A stretch of DNA of 16,360 nucleotides from Mogibacterium sp. (GTDB taxonomy: Bacteria > Bacillota > Clostridia > Peptostreptococcales > Anaerovoracaceae), in NCBI GenBank assembly GCA_021442505.1, contig JABUTC010000010.1, positions 1 to 16,360 of the forward strand, given 5' to 3'. Of the stretch, positions 5,265 to 13,674 are shown in pieces. The stretch's first letter is position 1; each line of letters begins with the position of its first letter. Under the pieces are notes generated by a model. The model was not told the origin of the DNA and did not search any database. It saw only the letters and a program-made list of their open reading frames with translations. A program made the translations under genes and the position numbers.

Positions 5265-8200
5265 ATGCCAAAACCTATTAAAGTCGGAAGGAAAGAGCGT
5301 ATGACCTACGCGAAGATCAATGAGATCTGCGAGATGCCGAATCTCATCGATATTCAGACACAGTCATACAAATGGTTCATCGAAGAGGGACTCGGCGAAG
5401 TCCTCGAAGATGTTTCGCCTATCCGCGACACAACAGACACACTTAGTCTTGAGTTTGCAGACTTCTCTTTCTCGGATACTCCAAAGTACGATCAGGAGGA
5501 GTGCAAGGAGAGAGATGCAACCTATGCAACTGCTCTGACTGTTAAGGTTAGACTCATTAACAGTGAAACGGGCGAAATCAAAGAACAGAACGTTTTCATG
5601 GGAGACTTCCCTCTTATGACAGAGAAGGGAACCTTTATCTACAATGGAGCGGAGAGAGCCATCGTAACTCAGATGGTAAGATCGCCGGGACCATATTTCA
5701 GCGTTGATGTAGATAAGTCGAACCAGAACCTGTTCAGTTCACAGATTATTCCTAACAGAGGTGCATGGCTCGAGTACGAGACAGACTCACAGGGAGTAAT
5801 CTACGTTAGAGTTGACAGAACAAGAAAACAGCCGGTTACATCATTCCTGAGAGCGCTTGATATGATCAGCGCTTACGATATGGGCAGCAACGACCAGATC
5901 ATCGAACTGTTCGGTGAGGATGACAGACTGCTCAGAACTCTCGAGAAGGATACAACAAAGAACGGCGAGGAAGGACTCAAGGACCTCTATAAGAGACTGA
6001 GACCTGGAGATCCTCCAACAACAGAGAATGCAAGATCCATGCTTTCCGCACTGCTTTTCGACCCTAGAAGATATGATCTCGCTAAGGTTGGGAGATTCAA
6101 GTACAACATGAAGCTTGGACTTTCAAACAGACTCGTTGATGTCAGAGCCGCAGAGGATGTAATCGATCCTAATACCGGAGAAATTCTCGTTGAAAAGGAA
6201 GGCAAGATCGACAGAGAGCTTGCTCAGGTTATCGAGGATGCCGGCGTAGTTTCGGTGCTTTGCTACAGCAACATCGCCGGAGACGACAGCATAACAAAGG
6301 TTATCGGAAACAACTTCGTTGACCCTGCAAAGTACATCGCAGACATCGACCTTAAGCCGTATAAGCTTTCAGAGAAGGTATTCTACCCTGTTCTCATTGA
6401 GATTATCGAAGAGGCGGATGGTGATACAGACAAGCTCAAAACTCTCATCGCAAAGAGAAAGAGAGAGCTTGCGCCTAAGCACATCATCATCGAGGACATC
6501 ATAGCTTCAGTGAGCTACATCCTGAACCTCAACCACGGAATCGGTGAGACAGACGATATCGACCATCTCGGAAACAGAAGACTTAAGACTGTTGGAGAAC
6601 TCCTGCAGAACCAGTGCAGAATCGGTTTTGCAAGAATGGAGAGAACCATCAAGGAGAGAATGACAACCGAGAATTCAACTCCTCAGCAGCTCATCAACAT
6701 CAGACCTGTAACAGCTGCAATCAAGGAGTTCTTCGGAAGTTCACAGCTCTCACAGTTTATGGACCAGAACAACCCTCTTGCTGAGCTGACTCACAAGAGA
6801 AGACTTTCAGCTCTTGGACCTGGAGGTCTTTCAAGAGAGAGAGCAGGATTCGAGGTTAGAGACGTACACTATTCACACTACGGAAGAATGTGCCCTATCG
6901 AGACTCCTGAAGGTCCAAACATCGGACTTATCGGATCGCTCACAACTTACGGAATCATCAACGAGTACGGTTTCATCGAGACTCCTTACCACGTTGTAAA
7001 AGACGGAGTTGTAACAAGCGAGGTTAAGTATCTTTCGGCAACTGAAGCTGACCTCAAAATCGTTGCACAGGCTAACGAGCCGCTCGACGAAGAGGGACGC
7101 TTCATCAACAACAAGGTTGCTGTAAGAGGAGTTAAGGGAGAAATCACACTCGCTTCGAAGGATACAGTAGACTACATGGACGTTTCGCCTAAGCAGGTAG
7201 TATCCGTAGCGACAGCTATGATTCCTTTCCTCGAGAACGACGATGCCAACCGTGCTCTCATGGGATCAAACATGCAGAGACAGGCAGTGCCTCTTCTCGT
7301 AACCGAGGCTCCTTATGTAGGAACAGGTATCGAGTACAAGGCAGCCTGCGACTCAGGTGCTGTAGTTCTTGCAAAAAGCAGCGGTACTGTTGAGTACGTT
7401 GACGCTACAGTCGTTAAGATCAAGAGAGACGAGGACGGTGAAATTGAGACTTACAACATGCTCAAGTTCAAGCGTTCAAACCAGGGAACATGCATCAACC
7501 AGAGACCTATCGTAAGCTTCGGCGAGCATGTTGAGGCAGGCGAGGTTGTAGCAGACGGTCCATCGACAAACCTTGGAGAAATCTCACTTGGAAAGAACCT
7601 TCTCATCGGTTTCATGACCTGGGAAGGATACAACTACGAGGACGCTATCATCCTTAACGAGAGACTTCTCATGGATGACGTTCTCACATCACTCCACATC
7701 GAGAAGCACGAGTGCGAGGCAAGAGACACCAAGCTCGGACCTGAGGAAATCACAAGAGATATTCCAAACGTTGGAGAGAGTGCACTCAAGGAACTCGACG
7801 AGGACGGTATCATCAGAGTCGGAGCTCAGGTTAAGTCAACCGACATCCTTGTTGGTAAGCTGACACCTAAGAGCGAGACAGACCTGACACCTGAGGCAAG
7901 AATGCTCCGCGCTATTTTCGGAGAAAAGTCAAAGGAAGTAAGAGACACTTCACTCAGACTCCCTCACGGTGAGGAAGGTATCGTAATCGATGTAAGAGTA
8001 TTTGACAGAAGCAACAGCTCAGAGCTTGCTCCAGGAGTTAACAAGGTAGTTCGCGTATATGTCGCAACAAAGAGAAAAATCAATGTCGGCGACAAGATGG
8101 CCGGACGTCACGGTAACAAGGGTGTTATCTCAAGAATCCTGCCTGAGGAGGACATGCCGTTCAAGGAAGATGGTGAGTGCCTGCAGGTAATGCTGAACCC

Positions 8201-9041
8201 TCTGGGCGTACCTTCACGTATGAACGTTGGACAGGTACTGGAGGTTCACCTCGGACTTGCTGCAAAGACAAAGGGCTGGTACATCGCAACGCCGGTCTTC
8301 GACGGAGCAAGAGAGCAGGATGTAGTTGAACTCCTCGAGGAGTGCGGCTACGACAAGACAGGTAAGCTGAGACTGAGAGACGGAAGAACAGGAGAGTATT
8401 TTGACAACCCTGTAACCGTTGGATACATGTACATGCTCAAGCTTCACCACCTTGTAGACGATAAGATTCACGCAAGATCAACCGGTCCGTACTCACTCGT
8501 AACTCAGCAGCCTCTCGGAGGTAAGGCTCAGTTCGGAGGACAGAGATTCGGAGAGATGGAGGTATGGGCACTTGAGGCATATGGTGCTGCATACACACTT
8601 CAGGAAATCCTGACGGTTAAGTCTGACGATATCATCGGAAGAACCAAGACCTACGAGTCAATCATCAACGGAATCAACATTCCTGAGCCGGGAATTCCGG
8701 AGTCCTTCAAGGTACTCATCAAGGAACTCCAGGCACTCTCGCTCGACATCAAGACTATGTCGGGAGACGATCAGGAAATCAGAATCAGAGACACTTCAGA
8801 ATATGAAGGCGCTCTGACAACCGGAAGAGCTGAGAGCGAGTCAGACAAGAGATTCGAGAGACACCGCAGAGATGAATTCGACGCTTTTGACAGCTTTGCA
8901 GAAGCAGGACCTTTTGCAGAGACAGAGCCGGAGGATGACGATTTTGGCGGAGCACTCGGTTCAGCTGACGACCTCGATGCATCGGACATGGCAGTTCTTG
9001 CAGCAATTGAAGGAATCGACATCGATTCTGACGAGTTTTAA
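5265..9041 (+). CDS. rpoB: DNA-directed RNA polymerase subunit beta
   Basis: A 1258-residue beta subunit. The ATG at 5265 follows AAGGAG (5253-5258) and begins MPKPIKVGRKERMTYAKI; an in-frame ATG at 5229 would add 12 residues without a binding site. In order: N-terminal lobes; the rifampicin-pocket segment GSSQLSQFMDQNNPLAELTH (491-510); SALGPGGLSRERAGFEVRD; CPIETPEGPNIGLIGSL; and the nucleotide-contact motif GDKMAGRHGNKG, with lysines K944 and K952. The C-terminal part has QQPLGGKAQFGGQRFGEMEV, which meets beta-prime. Residues equivalent to E. coli Q513, D516, H526 and S531 are all present, so no common rifampicin-resistance change is seen. The last 56 residues (1203-1258) hold 20 Asp/Glu and no Lys or Arg. 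rpoC follows after 17 bases. Confidence 0.98.
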   Translation: MPKPIKVGRKERMTYAKINEICEMPNLIDIQTQSYKWFIEEGLGEVLEDVSPIRDTTDTLSLEFADFSFSDTPKYDQEECKERDATYATALTVKVRLINSETGEIKEQNVFMGDFPLMTEKGTFIYNGAERAIVTQMVRSPGPYFSVDVDKSNQNLFSSQIIPNRGAWLEYETDSQGVIYVRVDRTRKQPVTSFLRALDMISAYDMGSNDQIIELFGEDDRLLRTLEKDTTKNGEEGLKDLYKRLRPGDPPTTENARSMLSALLFDPRRYDLAKVGRFKYNMKLGLSNRLVDVRAAEDVIDPNTGEILVEKEGKIDRELAQVIEDAGVVSVLCYSNIAGDDSITKVIGNNFVDPAKYIADIDLKPYKLSEKVFYPVLIEIIEEADGDTDKLKTLIAKRKRELAPKHIIIEDIIASVSYILNLNHGIGETDDIDHLGNRRLKTVGELLQNQCRIGFARMERTIKERMTTENSTPQQLINIRPVTAAIKEFFGSSQLSQFMDQNNPLAELTHKRRLSALGPGGLSRERAGFEVRDVHYSHYGRMCPIETPEGPNIGLIGSLTTYGIINEYGFIETPYHVVKDGVVTSEVKYLSATEADLKIVAQANEPLDEEGRFINNKVAVRGVKGEITLASKDTVDYMDVSPKQVVSVATAMIPFLENDDANRALMGSNMQRQAVPLLVTEAPYVGTGIEYKAACDSGAVVLAKSSGTVEYVDATVVKIKRDEDGEIETYNMLKFKRSNQGTCINQRPIVSFGEHVEAGEVVADGPSTNLGEISLGKNLLIGFMTWEGYNYEDAIILNERLLMDDVLTSLHIEKHECEARDTKLGPEEITRDIPNVGESALKELDEDGIIRVGAQVKSTDILVGKLTPKSETDLTPEARMLRAIFGEKSKEVRDTSLRLPHGEEGIVIDVRVFDRSNSSELAPGVNKVVRVYVATKRKINVGDKMAGRHGNKGVISRILPEEDMPFKEDGECLQVMLNPLGVPSRMNVGQVLEVHLGLAAKTKGWYIATPVFDGAREQDVVELLEECGYDKTGKLRLRDGRTGEYFDNPVTVGYMYMLKLHHLVDDKIHARSTGPYSLVTQQPLGGKAQFGGQRFGEMEVWALEAYGAAYTLQEILTVKSDDIIGRTKTYESIINGINIPEPGIPESFKVLIKELQALSLDIKTMSGDDQEIRIRDTSEYEGALTTGRAESESDKRFERHRRDEFDAFDSFAEAGPFAETEPEDDDFGGALGSADDLDASDMAVLAAIEGIDIDSDEF

Positions 9042-9058
9042 TCTGAAGGGAGGACATT

Positions 9059-12000
9059 ATGGATAATATTAATAATCAAGATCTTAGAAATATTGAATCC
9101 CTGCAGATTAAGCTGGCTTCCACAGAAGCTATGCTCGAGTGGTCACACGGTGAGGTAACAAAGCCGGAGACCATCAACTACAGATCGCTTAAGCCTGAAT
9201 ACGACGGACTTTTCTGCGAGAGAATCTTCGGACCTACAAAAGACTGGGTCTGCGGATGCGGAAAGTACAACAAGATCAGATACAAGGGTCTGGTTTGCCC
9301 GTACTGCGGGGTTGAAGTAACCAAGGCAAAAGTAAGAAGAGAGAGAATGGGCCACATCAAACTCGTTTCTCCTGTTTCGCACATCTGGTACTTCAAGGGA
9401 ATTCCTTCGAGAATCGGACTGATCCTCGATATGACACCTAAGAATCTCGAGAAGGTTCTGTATTTCGCATCGTATGTAGTGCTCGATCCTAAGGACACAG
9501 GCCTTACATACAAGGAGATTCTTGACGAGGAAGAGTACGCTCAGGCTCGCGAGGTTTACGGCGAAAACAGCTTCGAGGCAGCTATGGGTGCCGAGGCTAT
9601 CAAGAGACTTCTTCAGGACATCGATGTTGATGAGCTTTCAGAATCACTCAGAGAACAGCTCAGAAATGCAACAGGTCAGAAGAAGTCAAGAGTCGTAAAA
9701 ATTCTCGAGGTTGTAGAGGCTTTCAGACTTTCCGGAAACAAGCCGGAGTGGATGATTCTGGATGTAATTCCTGTAATCCCACCTGATCTGAGACCTATGG
9801 TACAGCTCGACGGAGGAAGATTTGCAACATCTGACCTTAACGATCTGTACAGAAGAGTAATAAACAGAAATAACAGATTGAAGAAGCTTTTCGAACTCGG
9901 CGCTCCTGATATCATCATCAGAAACGAGAAGAGAATGCTTCAGGAATCTGTAGATGCACTTATCGACAACGGCAGAAGAGGCAGACCTGTAACAGGTGCT
10001 GCAGGCAGAAAGCTCAAATCACTTTCCGACATGCTCAAGGGTAAGCAGGGAAGATTCCGTCAGAACCTGCTCGGAAAGAGAGTTGACTTCTCCGGACGTT
10101 CGGTAATCGTAGTAGGACCGGAGCTGAAGTTCTATCAGTGCGGACTTCCTAAGACTATGGCACTCGAACTTTTCAAGCCTTTCATCATGCAGAAGCTTGT
10201 TAAGGACGAAATCGCTTACAACACAAAGAAAGCAAGAACCATGGTTGAAAAAGGAGAGCCTGAGGTTTGGGACGTTCTCGATTATGTAATCAAGGATCAC
10301 CCTGTTCTTCTGAACCGTGCCCCTACACTGCACAGACTCGGTATCCAGGCATTCGAGCCTGTACTCGTAGAGGGCAAGGCTATCAAGCTTCACCCGCTGG
10401 TATGTACAGCGTTCAACGCCGACTTCGACGGAGACCAGATGGCCGTTCACGTGCCACTGTCAGTTGAGGCTCAGGCTGAGGCAAGATTCCTCATGCTGTC
10501 GGTTAACAACATTCTTGCTCCTAAGGACGGATCGCCTATCACGGTTCCTACTCAGGACATGATCCTCGGAAGCTACTACCTCACACATCCGGGCATCTGC
10601 CGCAGGGTAAACGAGGATGGCGACGTTGAGGACAGAATCGACGAGTTCAAGGATGCTGAGGCTAATGCAAAGGAAGGATTTGAGCGTGTTCCTGAAAAAG
10701 GAGACGGCAAGTGCTTTGCAGACTATGACGAGATGATCATGGCTTATCAGGAAGGCCTTGTAGCTATGCATGCGAAGGTAAAAGTTCGCACATACGCATA
10801 CGATGGCGATCCTGGCAGACTTGTAGAGTCAACTGTAGGACGTTTCATTTTTAACAGCGGCCTTCCACAGGACATGGGCTTTGTTGACAGAGAAGAAGAT
10901 CCATACTCACTCGAGGTAGACTTCCTCTGCGACAAGAAGGCTCTCGGACGCATCATCGACAAGTGCTTCAAGAAGCACGGAAACACAGGAACAGTTCTGA
11001 TGCTCGACTACATCAAGAGCACAGGCTACCACTATTCGACAATCGCAGCTATCACCATCAGTATTTCCGACATGGAGATTCCGAAGGAGAAAGGCGAAAT
11101 CATCGAAAAGGCTGAGGCAGAGGTTAACAAGTTCGAGGCTTACTACAAGCGTGGACTGATGAGTGACAAGGAGAGATACGAGCGCACCATCAAGACATGG
11201 AAGGAAGCTACAGACGACGTTGCCGACGCTCTCATGGAAAGCCTCGGAACAATGAACAACCTGTTCATCATGGCAAACTCAGGAGCCAGAGGTAACAAGA
11301 ACCAGATCAGACAGGTCGGCGGAATGAGAGGACTTATGGCGAATGCTACAGGACACACTGTAGAGATTCCTATCAAGGCTAACTTCCGTGAAGGACTGTC
11401 AATACTGGAGTACTTCATTTCATCAAACGGTGCCCGTAAGGGACTTGCCGATACGGCTCTTCGTACAGCCGACTCAGGATATCTGACAAGAAGACTTGTA
11501 GATATTTCGCACAGTGTAATCGTAAATGACGAGGATTGCGGTTCTGAAGAGGGAATCGAAGTTAAGGCGTTTATGGACGGCAAGGAAGAGATTGAGAAGC
11601 TGAACCAGAGAATCGCAGGACGTTTTGTAACACAGGATGTTATCAATCCTGCAACAGGCGAGGTTATGGTTGCTGCAGGCGAGTACATCGAGGATGATAT
11701 GGCCGATGCAATCGAGGCTGCCGGAATCGAGTCCGTATGGGTAAGATCGGTAATGACCTGCCATGCAAGACAGGGCGTATGCGCTAAGTGCTACGGTAAA
11801 AACCTTGCTACAGGCAAGCTCGTTCTCCCGGGTGAGGCAGTTGGTATCATCGCCGCTCAGTCAATCGGTGAGCCGGGTACACAGCTGACGATGAGAACCT
11901 TCCATACAGGAGGAGTTGCCGGCGGAGATATCACTCAGGGTCTTCCTAGAGTAGAGGAGCTTTTCGAAGCACGTAAGCCTAAGGGCCTTGCTGAAATCTG

Positions 12001-12874
12001 CCAGGCAGACGGAACAGTTATCGCAATCGAGCCAAGAGAGGATAACAAGACTGACGTCATCGTTCGCGAGGAAGGTGGCGACAGACAGTACATCATCCCA
12101 TTCGGTGCTAGACTCAACGTATCTGTTGATCAGGAGGTAAAAGCCGGTGACAATATCACCAAGGGACCTCTCTGGCCGCAGGACATCATGAACATCGTAG
12201 GTGTTGATGGCGTATATGAGTACCTCGTAAAAGAAGTACAGAGAGTATACAGAACCCAGGGTGTAGACATTAACGACAAGCACATCGAGGTTATCGTCAG
12301 CCAGATGCTTTCAAAGTACAAGGTTGAGGATGCCGGTGATACATCGCTTCTCCCTGGCGGACAGTACTCGAAGTTCGAGATTGAAGAGGCAAACGCTGCA
12401 CTTGAGGAAGGTCAGGAGCCTTGCAAGGCTGACAGACAGCTTCTTGGAATCACCAAGGCTGCTCTTGCAACTACATCATTCCTCTCAGCTGCTTCGTTCC
12501 AGGAGACAACAAGAGTTCTGACAGACGCATCCATCAAGGGTAAGACTGACAGACTTGAGGGTCTCAAGGAGAACGTAATGATCGGTAAGCTCATCCCTGC
12601 AGGTACAGGTATGAAGATGTACAGAAATGTAGACATCGATTACGGTGAGTACGAGTGGATGATGCAGGACAACAGCGTTGCAGAAGAGGAGACTGCAGAA
12701 GAAGAGATGCCAAGTTTCGTTCCTGTAGTTGAGGGCTTCGATGACGACTTTGAGCCGGTAGTTGAGGATGAGGAAGAGTTCGAAGCTGAGGTTGAGGCTG
12801 AAGATATCGATATGGTCGAAGAGGCTGAAATCGAAGAGGCTGAGGCTGAGGAAACCGAGGCTGACGAGCAGTAA
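9059..12874 (+). CDS. rpoC: DNA-directed RNA polymerase subunit beta-prime
   Basis: A 1271-residue beta-prime subunit, somewhat longer than the roughly 1200 usual in Firmicutes because of its tail. The N-terminal zinc ribbon has C65, C67, C80 and C83. The catalytic NADFDGD lies at 453-459, and its three aspartates hold the active-site magnesium. The bridge helix and trigger loop follow (ANSGARGNKNQIRQ, then GARKGLADTALRTADSGYL from about 791). The second zinc site includes CHARQGVCAKCYG, and IGEPGTQLTMRTFHTGG is the conserved rim segment. The tail from about 1204 to 1271 has 34 Asp/Glu in 68 residues and no Lys or Arg. GGGAGG just upstream and the 17-base gap show coupling to rpoB. A strong terminator follows. 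Confidence 0.98.
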   Translation: MDNINNQDLRNIESLQIKLASTEAMLEWSHGEVTKPETINYRSLKPEYDGLFCERIFGPTKDWVCGCGKYNKIRYKGLVCPYCGVEVTKAKVRRERMGHIKLVSPVSHIWYFKGIPSRIGLILDMTPKNLEKVLYFASYVVLDPKDTGLTYKEILDEEEYAQAREVYGENSFEAAMGAEAIKRLLQDIDVDELSESLREQLRNATGQKKSRVVKILEVVEAFRLSGNKPEWMILDVIPVIPPDLRPMVQLDGGRFATSDLNDLYRRVINRNNRLKKLFELGAPDIIIRNEKRMLQESVDALIDNGRRGRPVTGAAGRKLKSLSDMLKGKQGRFRQNLLGKRVDFSGRSVIVVGPELKFYQCGLPKTMALELFKPFIMQKLVKDEIAYNTKKARTMVEKGEPEVWDVLDYVIKDHPVLLNRAPTLHRLGIQAFEPVLVEGKAIKLHPLVCTAFNADFDGDQMAVHVPLSVEAQAEARFLMLSVNNILAPKDGSPITVPTQDMILGSYYLTHPGICRRVNEDGDVEDRIDEFKDAEANAKEGFERVPEKGDGKCFADYDEMIMAYQEGLVAMHAKVKVRTYAYDGDPGRLVESTVGRFIFNSGLPQDMGFVDREEDPYSLEVDFLCDKKALGRIIDKCFKKHGNTGTVLMLDYIKSTGYHYSTIAAITISISDMEIPKEKGEIIEKAEAEVNKFEAYYKRGLMSDKERYERTIKTWKEATDDVADALMESLGTMNNLFIMANSGARGNKNQIRQVGGMRGLMANATGHTVEIPIKANFREGLSILEYFISSNGARKGLADTALRTADSGYLTRRLVDISHSVIVNDEDCGSEEGIEVKAFMDGKEEIEKLNQRIAGRFVTQDVINPATGEVMVAAGEYIEDDMADAIEAAGIESVWVRSVMTCHARQGVCAKCYGKNLATGKLVLPGEAVGIIAAQSIGEPGTQLTMRTFHTGGVAGGDITQGLPRVEELFEARKPKGLAEICQADGTVIAIEPREDNKTDVIVREEGGDRQYIIPFGARLNVSVDQEVKAGDNITKGPLWPQDIMNIVGVDGVYEYLVKEVQRVYRTQGVDINDKHIEVIVSQMLSKYKVEDAGDTSLLPGGQYSKFEIEEANAALEEGQEPCKADRQLLGITKAALATTSFLSAASFQETTRVLTDASIKGKTDRLEGLKENVMIGKLIPAGTGMKMYRNVDIDYGEYEWMMQDNSVAEEETAEEEMPSFVPVVEGFDDDFEPVVEDEEEFEAEVEAEDIDMVEEAEIEEAEAEETEADEQ

Positions 12875-12900
12875 CTCACGCAGACTGAAAATATGCGCAA

Positions 12901-12920
12901 TGCCGTGAAAATACACGGTA
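12901..12920 (+). repeat. small hairpin after rpoC
   Basis: CCGTG (12903-12907) and CACGG (12914-12918) form a 5-bp stem with a 6-base loop, extendable by three outer pairs including a wobble. It sits directly before the main terminator and may help protect the rpoC mRNA end. Confidence 0.45.
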
Positions 12921-12922
12921 TG

Positions 12923-12948
12923 AACGAGGCCCGAAAGGGCCTCGTTTT
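12923..12948 (+). terminator. intrinsic terminator after rpoC
   Basis: AACGAGGCCC (12923-12932) pairs perfectly with GGGCCTCGTT (12937-12946) around a GAAA tetraloop, followed by further T residues and, a few bases on, ATTTTT. This is a strong rho-independent terminator and separates the rpoBC unit from the str operon. Confidence 0.9.
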
Positions 12949-12960
12949 AGCATTTTTGCA

Positions 12961-12990
12961 TTGACATTGACAGATTGAAATTGTTATAAT
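12961..12990 (+). promoter_or_regulatory. strong sigma-A promoter for the rpsL-rpsG-fusA-tuf operon
   Basis: A consensus TTGACA (12961-12966) and a consensus -10 TATAAT (12985-12990) are 18 bases apart. TG at 12982-12983 gives an extended -10 (TGTTATAAT). A second consensus TTGACA follows directly at 12967-12972, but it is only 12 bases from the -10, too close to serve the same box. The transcription start is expected near 12997, giving a leader of about 76 bases. Confidence 0.9.
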
Positions 12991-13004
12991 AGACGAGTTC
13001 AAGA

Positions 13005-13043
13005 CTGCGGTTCAGGACAATACCTGAAATCGCGGGTTTTGTT
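13005..13043 (+). promoter_or_regulatory. terminator-like hairpin in the rpsL leader
   Basis: TTCAGG (13011-13016) pairs with CCTGAA (13023-13028). GCG (13007-13009) pairs with CGC (13031-13033) across a small internal loop. The outer bases are followed by TTTTGTT (13037-13043). It lies between the predicted start site and rpsL, so an attenuation role is possible; the T-run is short. Confidence 0.45.
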
Positions 13044-13072
13044 GAGTAAATTTTGGAAGAAAGGAGAAAGTA

Positions 13073-13489
13073 ATGCCTACAATTAACCAGTTAGTTCGTC
13101 AGGGTAGAACAAGCACTGTTAAGAAGTCAACAGCGCCTGCACTCGGAAAGAACATGAACACTCTCAGAAAGACTCTTACTGATGTTAATTCACCGCAGAA
13201 GAGAGGCGTATGCGTAGCAGTTAAGACTGTTACTCCTAAGAAGCCTAATTCAGCTCTGAGAAAAGTAGCGAGAGTTCGTCTCACCAACGGAATGGAAGTT
13301 ACAGCTTACATCCCTGGTATCGGACACAATCTGCAGGAGCACTCAGTTGTTCTTGTAAGAGGTGGAAGAGTTAAGGACCTCCCTGGTGTAAGATATCACA
13401 TCATCAGAGGAACACTCGACGCTGCAGGAGTATCAGACCGTGGTCAGGGTCGTTCGAAGTACGGTGCAAAGAGACCTAAGAAGAAATAA
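13073..13489 (+). CDS. rpsL: 30S ribosomal protein S12
   Basis: A 138-residue uS12, first gene of the str operon. It begins MPTINQLVRQGR and includes TPKKPNSALRK (K56/K57, equivalent to E. coli K42/K43) and GGRVKDLPGVRYHI (K101, equivalent to E. coli K87). These lysines are unchanged, so the common streptomycin-resistance substitutions are absent. Asp102 is the position methylthiolated in some bacteria. The extra residues relative to the 124-residue E. coli protein lie in the N-terminal third, as in other Firmicutes. S12 lies at the decoding centre and contributes to accuracy. The binding site AAAGGAG at about 13060-13066 is strong. The gap to rpsG is unusually long (182 bases). Confidence 0.97.
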   Translation: MPTINQLVRQGRTSTVKKSTAPALGKNMNTLRKTLTDVNSPQKRGVCVAVKTVTPKKPNSALRKVARVRLTNGMEVTAYIPGIGHNLQEHSVVLVRGGRVKDLPGVRYHIIRGTLDAAGVSDRGQGRSKYGAKRPKKK

Positions 13490-13671
13490 GGTTTCACCGA
13501 CGCCGCATTAAGCGGACACAAGTTATTTTATCGGTTATAAAGGCATCTCTTTTTTAGATAAAAAAAGAGGCGCCGCGGGAGCAGACGCGGGAGTAAGATC
13601 GCAAGTGGCGGTCCGAAGAAATTCACGGGTTTGCTAACGAGTACCGACTGTTAATTAAGGAGGGAAGAGAA
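13490..13671 (+). promoter_or_regulatory. structured rpsL-rpsG spacer, candidate S7 autoregulatory region
   Basis: Several stems are visible. ACCGA (13496-13500) with TCGGT (13531-13535) encloses CCGC/GCGG (13503-13514). CTCTTTTTT (13547-13555) pairs exactly with AAAAAAGAG (13561-13569). CCGCG (13573-13577) pairs with CGCGG (13586-13590). After these, 13589-13629 resembles a conserved 16S rRNA stretch. In E. coli, S7 represses translation by binding the S12-S7 spacer, so an S7 site is the expected function; that it works so here is inference. The structured part ends just before the AAGGAGG site (13657-13663). Confidence 0.5.
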
Positions 13672-13674
13672 GTG
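13657..13674 (+). promoter_or_regulatory. rpsG ribosome binding site with GTG start
   Basis: AAGGAGG (13657-13663) is a near-perfect anti-16S match with 8 bases to the GTG at 13672-13674. The protein reading from this GTG begins at the normal S7 N-terminus, so the non-ATG start is well supported. It is the only non-ATG start among the genes here. Confidence 0.85.

Noticed and set aside
6735..6810. Possible rifampicin or streptomycin resistance changes in rpoB and rpsL
   Set aside because: The key RpoB residues are the usual sensitive ones (Ala at the S522 equivalent is normal in Firmicutes), and the S12 lysines K56/K57 and K101 are unchanged.
11143..11688. 181-codon reverse-strand open frame inside rpoC
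   Set aside because: It covers the conserved bridge-helix and trigger-loop region of rpoC in antisense; low-complexity Ser/Ile/Leu translation without a known fold.
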